Assembly (NCBI RefSeq): GCF_014905175.1
Contig: NC_057790.1
Span: 18,006,469 to 18,070,468, forward strand
Direction of reading: 5' to 3'
DNA from: Aphidius gifuensis
Taxonomy: Eukaryota; Arthropoda; Insecta; Hymenoptera; Braconidae
DNA: 64,000 bases
Positions 50,658 through 61,100 of this stretch are shown here, piece by piece (position 1 is the first letter of the stretch; each line of letters begins with the position of its first letter). The notes under the pieces were generated by a model, which was not told the origin of the DNA, ran no database searches, and saw only the letters and a list, made by a program, of their open reading frames with translations. The translations under genes were made by a program, and so were the position numbers.

Positions 50658-52175
50658 TTATAATAAACTTCGTCTTTGCATTTTAATCCAATAGCCATTT
50701 TTTATCGTAGTTAAAAAACTTCTTGGATCTAATTCAAATGGTTCTTTCATTTTTTTTGATGGTTCCATTACATAATTCATTAATATTGTTGCTATTACAA
50801 CTTTAATTTGCATTATTCCAAATTTCATTCCTGGACACATACGTGGTCCCTCTCCAAATGGTAGAAATGCATAACGATTACGTTCTTTATCATAATTTTT
50901 TTGATCAAATCTTTCTGGTATAAATTCATCTGGATTATCCCAATATTGTGGATCTTTGTGTAAACCAAAAACTGGAATAATAACTTCATCACCTTTATTT
51001 AATTTACAAGTTAAACCATCTGGTCCTTTTAATGTTATTGGCTCTGAGCAAATTTTTAATAATCTTCCAACTGGTGATATACATCTCAATGATTCTTTTA
51101 TAATTTGTTCAATATATGTCATATCATTTAATGCATCATATGTTAATTCACCATGTTTTTTAAATATATCATTAATTTCTTTTCTTGCTTTTTCTTGTAT
51201 TGCTTTATTTTTAGCTAAATAATATGACATTATACTTAATGTCATACTTGATGATTCATAAACTTCAACAAAAAATCCAAATGCAATTCCAGCAATTGTT
51301 ATATCATTAAATTTATTTTTTTCTTCAAGTTGATTTTTTATTAAATATAATATATTATTTTTTAATGTTTTATCATCTTGTGATAATATATCGTCAACTA
51401 TATTTTGAAAACTTTTATTAATCCAATCTGGTACAAAACCAACGTTAATTAAACTTCCAAGTTTTGGAAAATAAAAACCAATTAATTGTCGAAATTCAAA
51501 TGACCTGGGTACAAACATTGCATCCATCATTGATCTTAATGAATTTGGTGAATCTTTATCAACAAATGTTTGTGCATCAATACCAAGTATTGTACTTGCT
51601 GATGTTGCTGCAGTATATTTTGAAAATAATTGTTTTACCTCAATATCAATTGAATTATCATTTGATGATTTGATTTTTTTATTCATATAATCAATAAATT
51701 TTTTTGATACATCATTAACCAATGGTAGAAGGTCTTTTAGTTTTTTAATTGAATATGCATTTGTAAATATTGAACGAGTATCTTTCCATTCTTGATGATT
51801 TAAAAAAAATGGATCATTTACAAGAAGTGGATCAACTTTTGGATCAAGATTTTGATGTTCACTAAAATTATTAAAACTTGATTGCAGAACAGTTTTAATT
51901 AATTCAATATTATTAACAATAATAACTGGTTTTTGAAATTCATAAATTCCTACCATACTATTATTTTTATTTTCTTTATAAATTTTTTCAATAAAATCAC
52001 CAATATTTTTTTTCATAAACACGATATCTTTCATATTTCCAAAAATTGGAATAGCACCATTAGCTTCTGGAATACCACGACTTTTCCAGTAACCATTATT
52101 TTTCGTTAAATATTTATAAAGAATTAAAATTATTATTAAAAAAATACTCAACAAGGTGACAACTGTATTGTCCAT
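50658..52175 (-). CDS. Cytochrome P450, CYP3 clan (CYP6-like), single exon
   Basis: One uninterrupted frame of 505 aa. I start at the ATG at 52,175, which gives a standard N-terminal membrane anchor (MDNTVVTLLSIFLIIILIL); codons upstream lack an ATG. Microsomal P450s use NADPH-P450 reductase to oxidise hormones or xenobiotics. Seen: W130-K-D-T-R134 (helix C heme contact), E361-S-L-R364 (ExxR), P420-ERF, and the heme loop FGEGPRMCPG with Cys447 as thiolate ligand. The I-helix oxygen-activation region reads FFVEVYESSS (302-310), where CYP3-clan enzymes usually have FFxAGFETSS, so the A-G pair and the Thr are changed to E-V and Ser. Lack of introns is unusual for CYP6 genes and could indicate intron loss or an old retrocopy. 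The family assignment is by motif and length; the subfamily is not determinable by eye. Confidence 0.93.
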   Translation of the reverse strand: MDNTVVTLLSIFLIIILILYKYLTKNNGYWKSRGIPEANGAIPIFGNMKDIVFMKKNIGDFIEKIYKENKNNSMVGIYEFQKPVIIVNNIELIKTVLQSSFNNFSEHQNLDPKVDPLLVNDPFFLNHQEWKDTRSIFTNAYSIKKLKDLLPLVNDVSKKFIDYMNKKIKSSNDNSIDIEVKQLFSKYTAATSASTILGIDAQTFVDKDSPNSLRSMMDAMFVPRSFEFRQLIGFYFPKLGSLINVGFVPDWINKSFQNIVDDILSQDDKTLKNNILYLIKNQLEEKNKFNDITIAGIAFGFFVEVYESSSMTLSIMSYYLAKNKAIQEKARKEINDIFKKHGELTYDALNDMTYIEQIIKESLRCISPVGRLLKICSEPITLKGPDGLTCKLNKGDEVIIPVFGLHKDPQYWDNPDEFIPERFDQKNYDKERNRYAFLPFGEGPRMCPGMKFGIMQIKVVIATILMNYVMEPSKKMKEPFELDPRSFLTTIKNGYWIKMQRRSLL

Positions 52176-52230
52176 GTTTTCAAACTGAAAGAATTTGCAG
52201 CTATGCAATCTCTTTATATATATTTTTATG

Positions 52231-53075
52231 TTAGATAAAATTTATCTATTTAAACATAATTTTTTTTATTTTTAAATTGGTATTGCAAATGTAATTTTAT
52301 GATAACGTGTATCTTGTAATTTGCTTTTTATAAGCCTTGAATACGAGTGACTTGTGATAAAATATTAACATCTTATATAATAAATTATGTAAGATGTTTT
52401 GTTTTTTTTTTTTTTACATACTTATGATTAATATATTGAAAAATATTTAATATTTTATATTGATGAATATAAAAGGATAAAAATTAAAATTATTGACGGT
52501 AAGTTATTTAATAAAATAGAAAAAAAAATAATTATAAATATTTTTAATTTAAATTTTAAACTAATATTATTTATTTTTTTTTTTCAGATTTAAATGATGG
52601 AAATTTCGATTAGTGTATACCTTGATGCCATTTGTCTATGTGTCTATTACTAGTTAGATAAAATTTATCTATTTAAACATAATTTTTTTTATTTTTAAAT
52701 TGGTATTACAAATGTAATTTTATGATAACGTGTATCTTGCAATTTGCTTTTTACAAGCCTTGAATACGAGTGACTTGTGATAAAATATTAACATCTTATA
52801 TAATAAATTATGTAAGATGTTTTGTTTTTTTTTTTTTTACATACTTATGATTAATATATTGAAAAATATTTAATATTTTATATTGATGAATATAAAAGGA
52901 TAAAAATTAAAATTATTGACGGTAAGTTATTTAATAAAATAGAAAAAAAAATAATTATAAATATTTTTAATTTAAATTTTAAACTAATATTATTTATTTT
53001 TTTTTTTCAGATTTAAATGATGGAAATTTCGATTAGTGTATACCTTGATGCCATTCGTCTATATGTCTATTACTA
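52231..53075. repeat. 423-bp direct tandem duplication
   Basis: Copies 52,231-52,652 and 52,654-53,075 are nearly identical; I saw only about six substitutions. Each includes a near-perfect palindrome (ACATCTTA...TAAGATGT), a poly-T tract, and a strong acceptor-like site (TTTTTTTTTTCAG) followed by an ATG frame beginning MMEISISVYLDAI. In copy 2 this frame runs 61 codons (53,017-53,202) into a Lys/Arg/Glu-rich, low-complexity end; in copy 1 it ends at the junction. No family is recognised, so I do not call a gene. High identity implies a recent event. Confidence 0.9.
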
Positions 53076-53312
53076 TGACAAAAGAAAAATAAAAAAAAAC
53101 AAGGAGAGAAAAGAGAGAGAAAGAGAGACTACCACGAGTGTGACCACGAAAAATCCCCAATGCAAGTTTACATATAACCTGACACGTTTAGGTTCAATCT
53201 AATAAACAAAAAAAAATCAAGTTTACATATCTAAACTGTAAAAAGTATTATTATTTATTAATTTATTATATAAATAAATAATTTATATTAATGAAAATAA
53301 ATAAACATCAAC

Positions 53313-55694
53313 ATGTCATTATTACAATGTGTCGGAAGAGTATTAAAAACTCGCAATAATTTTATGAAAAGAATTATTAATAAAAGAAATTATTGCATCA
53401 TTCCGTAAGTATTTATTATTTATTTTTTAATTCAATTTTGTTTATTTAATAATTATTAATGTTGTATAATTTTAATTTACAGTCAAAAAAATTATCTAGA
53501 TGATAATTTATTATTTGAAAAAAATGGTCAACCAAAATTTGAATTATTATCAGAAAAATCATTGTTTATTATTGAAGCTCAAGTAAATAATTATAATAAA
53601 AATATAAAAATAATTGAGGAAACAATAAATAACAATAAAAATATTGATATTGTTGATGGAATAATAAAACCATTGGAAAAGTTAAATTTAACAATTGAAA
53701 CAACATTGGGTATTATAAAAACAATGTATATTGGTAATAAAAATTTAATATTAAATGATAATTATAAAAAAATTCAAGAACACATGTTTAAATTGAATTA
53801 TTTAAAATATAATAATTTATCAATATATAAAATTTTTAATGAATACATTGAAAATGATTATCGTTATCTTAATGGTGAAGAAAAAAAAATTATAAAAAAT
53901 TATGTATTAAAAAGTAAATTAAATGGCATTGAAGTTGAAAATGAGAATAAATTAAAATTTGTAGATACAGTTGAAAAAATAAAAAATAATATTAATATAT
54001 TTAATGAAAAAATTGATATATTAAATTCTATTTTTTATGATAATAATGAAAATAATTTAACAACAATTAAAAATCATATTCAGCCTTATTCTAGTGTTGA
54101 TATTATTAATTTTCAAGATGATAAATCAAAGATAATATTAAAACCAAAAATAGTATCACAATTATTAGAAAATTGTTCAGATCGTGATGTACGTATGAAT
54201 ATTTGGAATAAATATCACAATGATCCATCAACAATAAATAATGATAAACAATCAGAAAATATAATTAATGTTATTGAAGATATAAGAGTAAATCGTAATG
54301 AACAAGCAAAAATTTTAGGATATGATTCATATTCAAATATGAGTGTTGAAACAAAATCTGCTGGTAATTTACATGATATTTATGAGATAATGGATTCACT
54401 ACTTGAAAAAGCATTACCATCACAAGAATTGGAACTTAAAAAGCTACACAGATTTGCAAGAAAACGTGGTTTTATTGGTGAACTATGTCAATGGGATATT
54501 GATTATTGGATGAATAAACGTCGTCAAAGTAAATTAAATTTATTTATTGATAATAAAAATGAAAGTATTGAAGAATATTTTACATTTCCACGTGTACTTA
54601 ATGGATTATTAAATACAATTGAAAATTTATTTAATGTTAAAATAATTGAAGGTAAAAATACAAATACTTGGCATTGTGATGTTAAATTTTTTGATATATT
54701 TGATTTAAAATATTCATCAACAAATCCAATTGCTCATTTTTATCTTGATCCATATGCTAGAATTGATAAAAAAATTAATTTAACAAATGGTAAACTAATA
54801 ACAATACAAAATAAAAGTAAATTTATGAATAAAAAACCATTATCATCATTAATATTTAATTTTAAACCACCAATTAATAATAATATACCATCATTATTAA
54901 CAATTGATGATGTTAAATTATTATTTCATAAATTTGGAAGTCTTCTTCAACATTCATTAACAACTGTTCAATATTCTGATCATGCTGGATTAACAAATAT
55001 TGATTTAGATGCCATTGAATTATCTGGTTATTTTATGGAAAATATATTATATGATAGTTCAGTGTTAAAAAATATTAATTGTCATTATAAAACAAATGAA
55101 TTATTATCATCAAATGTCATTGAAAGTATTCAAGAAACAAGATCATTTATGGCTGGTTATAATTTATGTAAAGAATTATTTTTATCACGTTTAGATTTAG
55201 AATTACATCAAATTGATAAATCAAGTATTGAAATAATGAAATTATTATATGATAAACATTTTATAATACCACAAGTTATAAATAATAAATTTTTTATAAA
55301 TACATGGCATGTAATGGCTAATAAAAATAATAATTATAATGGTGCAAATTATTATAGTAATTTATGGAGTAAAATAATGGCTGATGATATTTATAAAGCT
55401 ATTAGAGAAATACCAATTGAATGTGTTCAAGAAAGAAAAGATGTTATTGAAGAATTTAAAAATACATTTTTATCACTTGGTGGTAGTGTTAATGCAAATG
55501 ATATTTTTTATAGATTTAGAACAAGAGATCCAACAACATGTGCAATTATTGAAAATTTTCGTTTAACTGATGGTAATAATGATGATTCATCATCTGATTT
55601 ATCTAAAATATTTGATGTATATATGTTTTATTCTTTTGGTCATACACTTGGTACAGTTGCTAGTACAGTTGGATCAACTCTTGAAATGATATAG
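53313..55694 (+). CDS. M3 family oligopeptidase-A-like protein with broken zinc motif, mitochondrial-type presequence
   Basis: Two exons (53,313-53,404; 53,483-55,694) give 767 aa. The first 30 residues (MSLLQCVGRVLKTRNNF, then KRIINKRNYC) are Arg/Lys-rich without acids, like a mitochondrial targeting peptide. The rest follows the thimet-oligopeptidase fold in sequence order, closest in motif style to oligopeptidase A: FHKFGSLLQHSL at 512-523, then DLDAIELSGYFMENI with Glu543 at the third-ligand position, the NGANYYSNLWSKIMADDIY segment with its conserved tyrosines, and LSLGGSVNANDIFYRFRTRDPT near the end. The zinc signature HEFGH reads H513-K-F-G-S517: the catalytic Glu and the second His are both replaced. 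The 700-codon frame is otherwise open, so this looks like a maintained pseudopeptidase rather than a fresh pseudogene. The N-terminal third is very Asn/Lys/Ile-rich and diverged, consistent with AT bias or relaxed constraint. Confidence 0.88.
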
Positions 55695-56162
55695 TTTTAA
55701 TTTATCTATTAATAATAAAAATTCATCTGTAAATTAATGTAATTGATTTAATAAAAAAAACTTTTTTCTTTTCCTTTTTTTTTTATGTAAATTTAATTTT
55801 TGATAAACAAATAAAGATTATATTTTATATAAAAATATGCGTATATTGTAGATGAAAGTCAATTGAATAAACATAACAAGGCTGTTTTTAATTTATTTTT
55901 TATTCAGTTTATATTTGAATGTAAAATAAAATGAAGGTAATACTTGGTAAACACATATAAAAATAGCCAATGATATAAACGCAGATATAAATTTGATAAT
56001 CTGATTATGCAGTTTATTCAATTGATAATATTTAATAAAGATAAGATTAAATAAATATTAATACGCTTAAATAGTCGATGATAATTTTATATTTTTCAGT
56101 CTGATATTGATATCATTTAATTATCATTAACGTTATTATTTTAAATTTAAAAAAAAAATACA

Positions 56163-56767
56163 ATGGCAAAAATTTCAAGTTGTTTTCAAGCTGTTTTCTT
56201 GGTATTTTTACTGAGCACTGTATTTAGTAAAGGTAAGTGAATTATATATTATCAAAATGTTTTCAAGTTGCATGAAATGATAAGATTCCATTTCAACATT
56301 TTATCAACACTTATTGTTTAATTAAAAATAAAAAAAAAAATGATTAGCAAGGTATGACAAAGCATTATTTTTTCTTTATACTAATTTATGTTTTTTATTT
56401 CAGTTGAATCACTAAGTTGTTACCAGTGTAATGACTCTATTGATGATTGGGGATGTCAATGGGGACTTAAGAAAATTTCACTAGAAGCTTACTTGAAAAA
56501 ATGTGAATCAGATAATGAAAATGCATGCTATACTTTTATAAGTGAAGGTAATTATAAACTGTTCAATTTTTGAGCTTAATTATTTAATTGTTGATCATGT
56601 ATTTATGATTTTTATTAGTTAACGAGAAACAAATGATAGAGAGAGGATGTGCTCCAAAAGAATCAGTTTTTAAAGCATGTAAAGATCTTCTTTCAATGAA
56701 CGAAAAACAAATTAAAGAGTGTAGTTATTGTGATAGTCATGATGGATGCAACTATTCATCATCATAG
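56163..56767 (+). CDS. Secreted Ly6/uPAR-type three-finger protein
   Basis: Three exons (56,163-56,232; 56,404-56,547; 56,619-56,767), all GT-AG, encode 120 aa. A signal peptide (MAKISSCFQAVFLVFLLSTVFS) is followed by a single ten-cysteine domain beginning LSCYQC and ending DGCNYSSS; the C-terminal CN is the Ly6 hallmark. There is no hydrophobic C-terminal tail, so GPI anchoring is unlikely and the protein should be secreted. Insect Ly6 proteins have varied roles (junctions, channel modulation, extracellular ligands), and this one cannot be placed. The intron after the signal peptide in phase 1 is usual for the family. It lies between the M3 gene and NDUFA12 without apparent functional link. 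Confidence 0.88.
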
Positions 56768-57064
56768 ATTATCAACTACTGTTAATTTAAAAAATACAAT
56801 GTTTTAATTCAATTGTGCTAGTATATATAATAAATAGTTTAAAAGTAATATTTTTTTATGATATTTATTGCCACCTATTTAATGCGATGAAAAAGTTACT
56901 TACTTTTTTTTAAATCATTATATTTTGATGTATCCATTATGATAATTCAGATAAATTTATTTACACTTATTTATTATTTTATTTTTCTTCTTATAATCTT
57001 CCATATATTAACAACTTATAATAATGATTATTTTTCTAAGTTTGTTTTACTTGAAAAATAATAC

Positions 57065-57728
57065 TTATAATGGTTTCCATGCTTCAACTTTTGGCTTGGC
57101 TGTGCTGTATGGCATGTATGCTTTTTTAGTACCAGACAAATTTTGTTGATGATCAATCATCCACTTGTACTTTGGTCTATTTGGATCATTGTGTGGTAAC
57201 AAATCAGTTTTATAATGAAGCCATCCATACCATTCAGCTGGTACCTGTGATGCATCATAATCCATATGAACAAGTTCATTGTATATTATCCATCTATTTC
57301 TTCCTATTGCAAAATAATTTTTATCATTCAATTAATCAGTCCTTGTTGTTAAATAAATTTAAAAAAAATAAAAAGACATTTAAAAGCTTTGTCAAGTCTC
57401 TTACCATAAAAGAAGTAATTATTTTCATAATATTTATTTCCATATTTATCCTCACCAACTAGAGTTCCCCATTTCAAGTCATCAGTTCTATTGGGTATAA
57501 TAACAATACATTAATATTTAACAAACAAATTTGTAAAATAATTGATTTCAATCAAGTGTCAAATTAACATCAGGCAGTGTAACCTTTCTGTCAAAACAAT
57601 TCTCAATTATTGTTTGGTAATAATTGTTGTAAAAATTACCTGTACATAGTCCGAAGCATGCCAAATGGTCCTTTATTTTGTTTAAATATTTTTGCCAAAT
57701 TGACAACCATATCTACGTAACGTTGCAT
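57065..57728 (-). CDS. NDUFA12: NADH dehydrogenase (ubiquinone) 1 alpha subcomplex subunit 12
   Basis: Three exons on the minus strand (57,640-57,728; 57,405-57,487; 57,065-57,303) encode 136 aa, near the usual 140-145. It is an accessory subunit of mitochondrial complex I on the matrix arm. Seen: RTDDLKWGTLVGEDKYGNKYYE, the family's signature block running across the exon 1-2 junction; GRNRWIIYNE; the PAEWYGWLHY segment; and a Pro/Lys/Tyr-rich C-terminal extension (KKAYMPYSTAKPKVEAWKPL). No cleavable presequence is expected for this subunit. The product appears complete. Confidence 0.97.
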
Positions 57729-57877
57729 CTTGATCGCCAAATGTTTATTATAATTACGTAAATAAACTATTTATTTTGTTATTTTTTTTTGATGGTATCT
57801 TTTCTCATCAATTTTAAAAATGACAACAAATATATAAAATAAAATAAATCAACAATTTTATTTGTTTATATTTTCAG

Positions 57878-58144
57878 TGGTAATGAAGAAAATAGCAGCT
57901 GAGGACCGCCATTGTGTACATCTTCAATACCGATTGACATGAAAACTTTGTTTTTAATCCGCAAGATGTCTAACGAGAGCCACCAAAGTGCACCAAAGCA
58001 ACACGAATATGCGTAGTAAAAAATGCGCAGGTTCGGCATCAAATGAACTGGTTAAAGAAAGATTTTCAGTGTGCTCTGTGCTAAAAAGTGTATAGTGCTC
58101 CCGCCCATTTTATAACAATAAAAATTTACTCATCATCGAGTAAC
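57878..58144 (+). other. Candidate 5' UTR exon of a plus-strand gene
   Basis: A GC-richer stretch between a plausible acceptor (TATTTTCAG, ending 57,877) and a strong donor (TAAC|GTAAGT). It contains only short upstream-type frames, such as one starting MSNESHQSAPKQHEYA. It lies just upstream of, and divergent from, NDUFA12. The coding exons would be beyond the window or in the unread 6 kb to the right. Confidence 0.4.
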
Positions 58145-61100
58145 GTAAGTAAATTAATAAACAATATATACATAAAATATTAAATATTATAACGAATTAA
58201 TAAATATAATGCTCGTATATATTTTATAATTATTTAAAAACAATTATAATGCATTTTTTTGACATTGCTTTATGATGGTCCATAAAAACGGGACGCCGGC
58301 CGGCCGGCAATCATCTCCTGCGGTTGCAGGACTTTTCACACGTGCAAAATTCACATTTTATATTTTAAACAAATATAATATATAATATAAATATATTAAT
58401 TTATATTATTTATATAAATTTTATTTTATTATTATAATTGATTATTATAATAATACGTGTGATTATTAATTAAGTGAATTGATGCATCTTGATAAAAAAA
58501 AAAAAAAAAAGAAACCGCCAATTTGTGTGATTAACCTCCAAAAAATATCCAGCATCTTGTTTGTACCTGAAAATATGACAGGATAAATATAATTTTTATT
58601 ATAAAGCTTCGTTTTTTTTTTTTTTTTAAAGTTTTTGTGTGGTTGTAATATTAAAATTAGATAAATATATTTTATATTTTTTTATGAGTATTTCAATAAT
58701 GCCATTGTACATGAGGTTGATCCTAGAAGAAATAGTGCTCAAGGATATAATTTTTTAAGCAGCTTCTTCTGGAACTACTTCTTATGCACGGCACAATACG
58801 CGTGCAGTTAAAATAATCGATTCTGCGCACGGATACACCAAGTTCCGGTTTCTATAATCGCAATTGAATTTATATTAATAAATAAATTAACAAATTTTTT
58901 TTATACGACCATATATTATAAACAAAAAGAAAAAAAAAGAAAATTACATCTAAAATTTACAGTTAAAAGTATTTTTTTTTTTTTTTTTTTTTTAAACAAT
59001 TACTCAATTTTTTCTATCAAGTTTTTTTTTCGTTAATATAAAATTTATTGAGTTGTGTTGTTGTATTACACGCATTTAATTTGCCATATAAATTTGATCT
59101 GGTGAAATTTACAAACTATAATGTGTACTCCATTTTGAGGGTGAAATAAAATATAACAATAATAATGATGATGATAATAAAAATGGGGGGATTATAATCA
59201 TGTTCAAGTGGGTATTGATGATGACAAGAGTGAGGGAGGGAAGGGGGTTATATATTAAAAGGTAAAATTTTCTTGATATTTTTTTTTTACAAGAAAAATA
59301 TATACAATTTTATTCGGGGTGTTGGCTGATCGTAAACGCGCCTTTATTCGTGAGAGAGGCAACTGAAAAATGGAGGGGTTGATAGTGGGGGAATTGATGG
59401 TTTTAATGTATGGGGGTTATGGGGGCACAGAAAATGTCCGCCATCGTGAACAAGGCAGCTGTTCACCATCGTGCCCCACTCGCTTACATTTGCCTTTTTT
59501 TTTTTTTTTGTTGTCTTCTCCCCCGCATTCCAAGTCTGACCAATTCTAGTTTTTTTTTTTCTTCCAAAAAAAAAAAACTAGCCAACTTATTTAATACATG
59601 ATCGTTGTTACTGATTGATATTTAATTTTTTCTTTTTTTTTTTTCCTTAAATTAATGATTATTTTTAAAATGAATTACTTCCTTTTTTTTTCGGTATATT
59701 TATTTATTTATTTTTTTCTTGTTAAAATGTTTATGTGACTGAAGATCATGATCGTGTTCAGCACACACATGTTTGATGAATATATAATTAATTAGCCTTA
59801 GGCGAGAAGAACAAGAGATGCTTTGAGTTTCGATTTTAAAACGTGTTCATCTGAAAATGATTATTGTTTTTCTTTTGATGATTTTTTTTTCCTTTATTAA
59901 TCAAGTGTATAATCTAATTTTGTCTTGCGCACTTTGTTCATCTTTTAAGGGTTAATTTAACGTCTAATTAATCATTATTAATTGTGATAATTACTGTGAA
60001 TAATTTAATTAACTTGCTTCACTTATTTTGCATGTCAAAAAATCATATTTTAGATAAAACATTATAATTGTTTTTTTTTTTGGTACAAATTTTTATAGAA
60101 AAAATTCAATTATCTTTGTTGATTAAATAATAAAAAAATCTATTTTACATCTAAGGGATTTTTTAAACTACATATCAACACGCGCCACCATAAATAATAA
60201 ACCCATATGTTGCCCCTTGGTTTACACATAAACTAACCCTGAGATTTACCATTGCCTCTGGCATTTGTGTAAATATTTACGTAAGGTGATAAGAGGCATT
60301 CATTCAACATACATTCACCACGTTTGGAATTTATGATTTTTAATTTTTTTAAAATTTTTTTTCTAAATACTTACTTAATTCTTCAATTAAATTATCATCA
60401 TAATGAAATTTCTATAAATTCATTTTAATCATATCAAGTTCAATAGATAAAAATTGAGCTTTTTTTTTTTATTCCTTAACTGGAAAAATAAATCCTTTTT
60501 TTATAGACAATTTAATAATTATTATGAATCATTTATTACTATTATTATTTTAATAAAATTTTTCATATACTTATAGAATTTAATGCTTAGAGTTAAATAG
60601 CTTTTGTGTGTGTGTTTCTTATAAATATAGAAATAGTTTACAAACGCCCTCATGACACTCATGACCGCGTACAAAAATGAGTTGAAGGTTAAGGTCAAAT
60701 TTGCCATTAAATTAAAAGTCATCACATGTTTCTTCTAATTTTTTTTTTTAAATTGCAAAATAAATATAATTTTTCATTAAAAAAAATTTATAGCTTCATT
60801 TAGAAAAATACATAAATATTTTAAATAAATTACTACACATTAAGAACAATTTTTTATATAAACTGTATTTTTTTTTTTTTTTAAATTTTTTTTTTCGTTA
60901 TTATTTGGTGGAGTATAACTTTTCCTGTTTCCATTGAAGGATTACATATGTTAAATGTAAAAGATAATCCTTGCGGCATCTTCTTTTACTTTAATTCGCA
61001 GAAAATTTTTAATTCTCATTTGATTTTTCTTGTTGGTTTGCAAATGTGCATTTATAATGGTTAGAGAAAGGTGAAAAGATGGCACGTTTCAAACAGGTAG

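Noticed and set aside
53017..53202. 61-codon frame after the tandem duplication as a gene
   Set aside because: The end is a Lys/Arg/Glu low-complexity stretch and no upstream coding exon connects to its acceptor; it is kept only as part of the repeat description.
54919..54960. HKFGS as a sequencing error
   Set aside because: Two separate codons would have to be wrong while the surrounding frame stays open for over 700 codons, so a real change is more likely.
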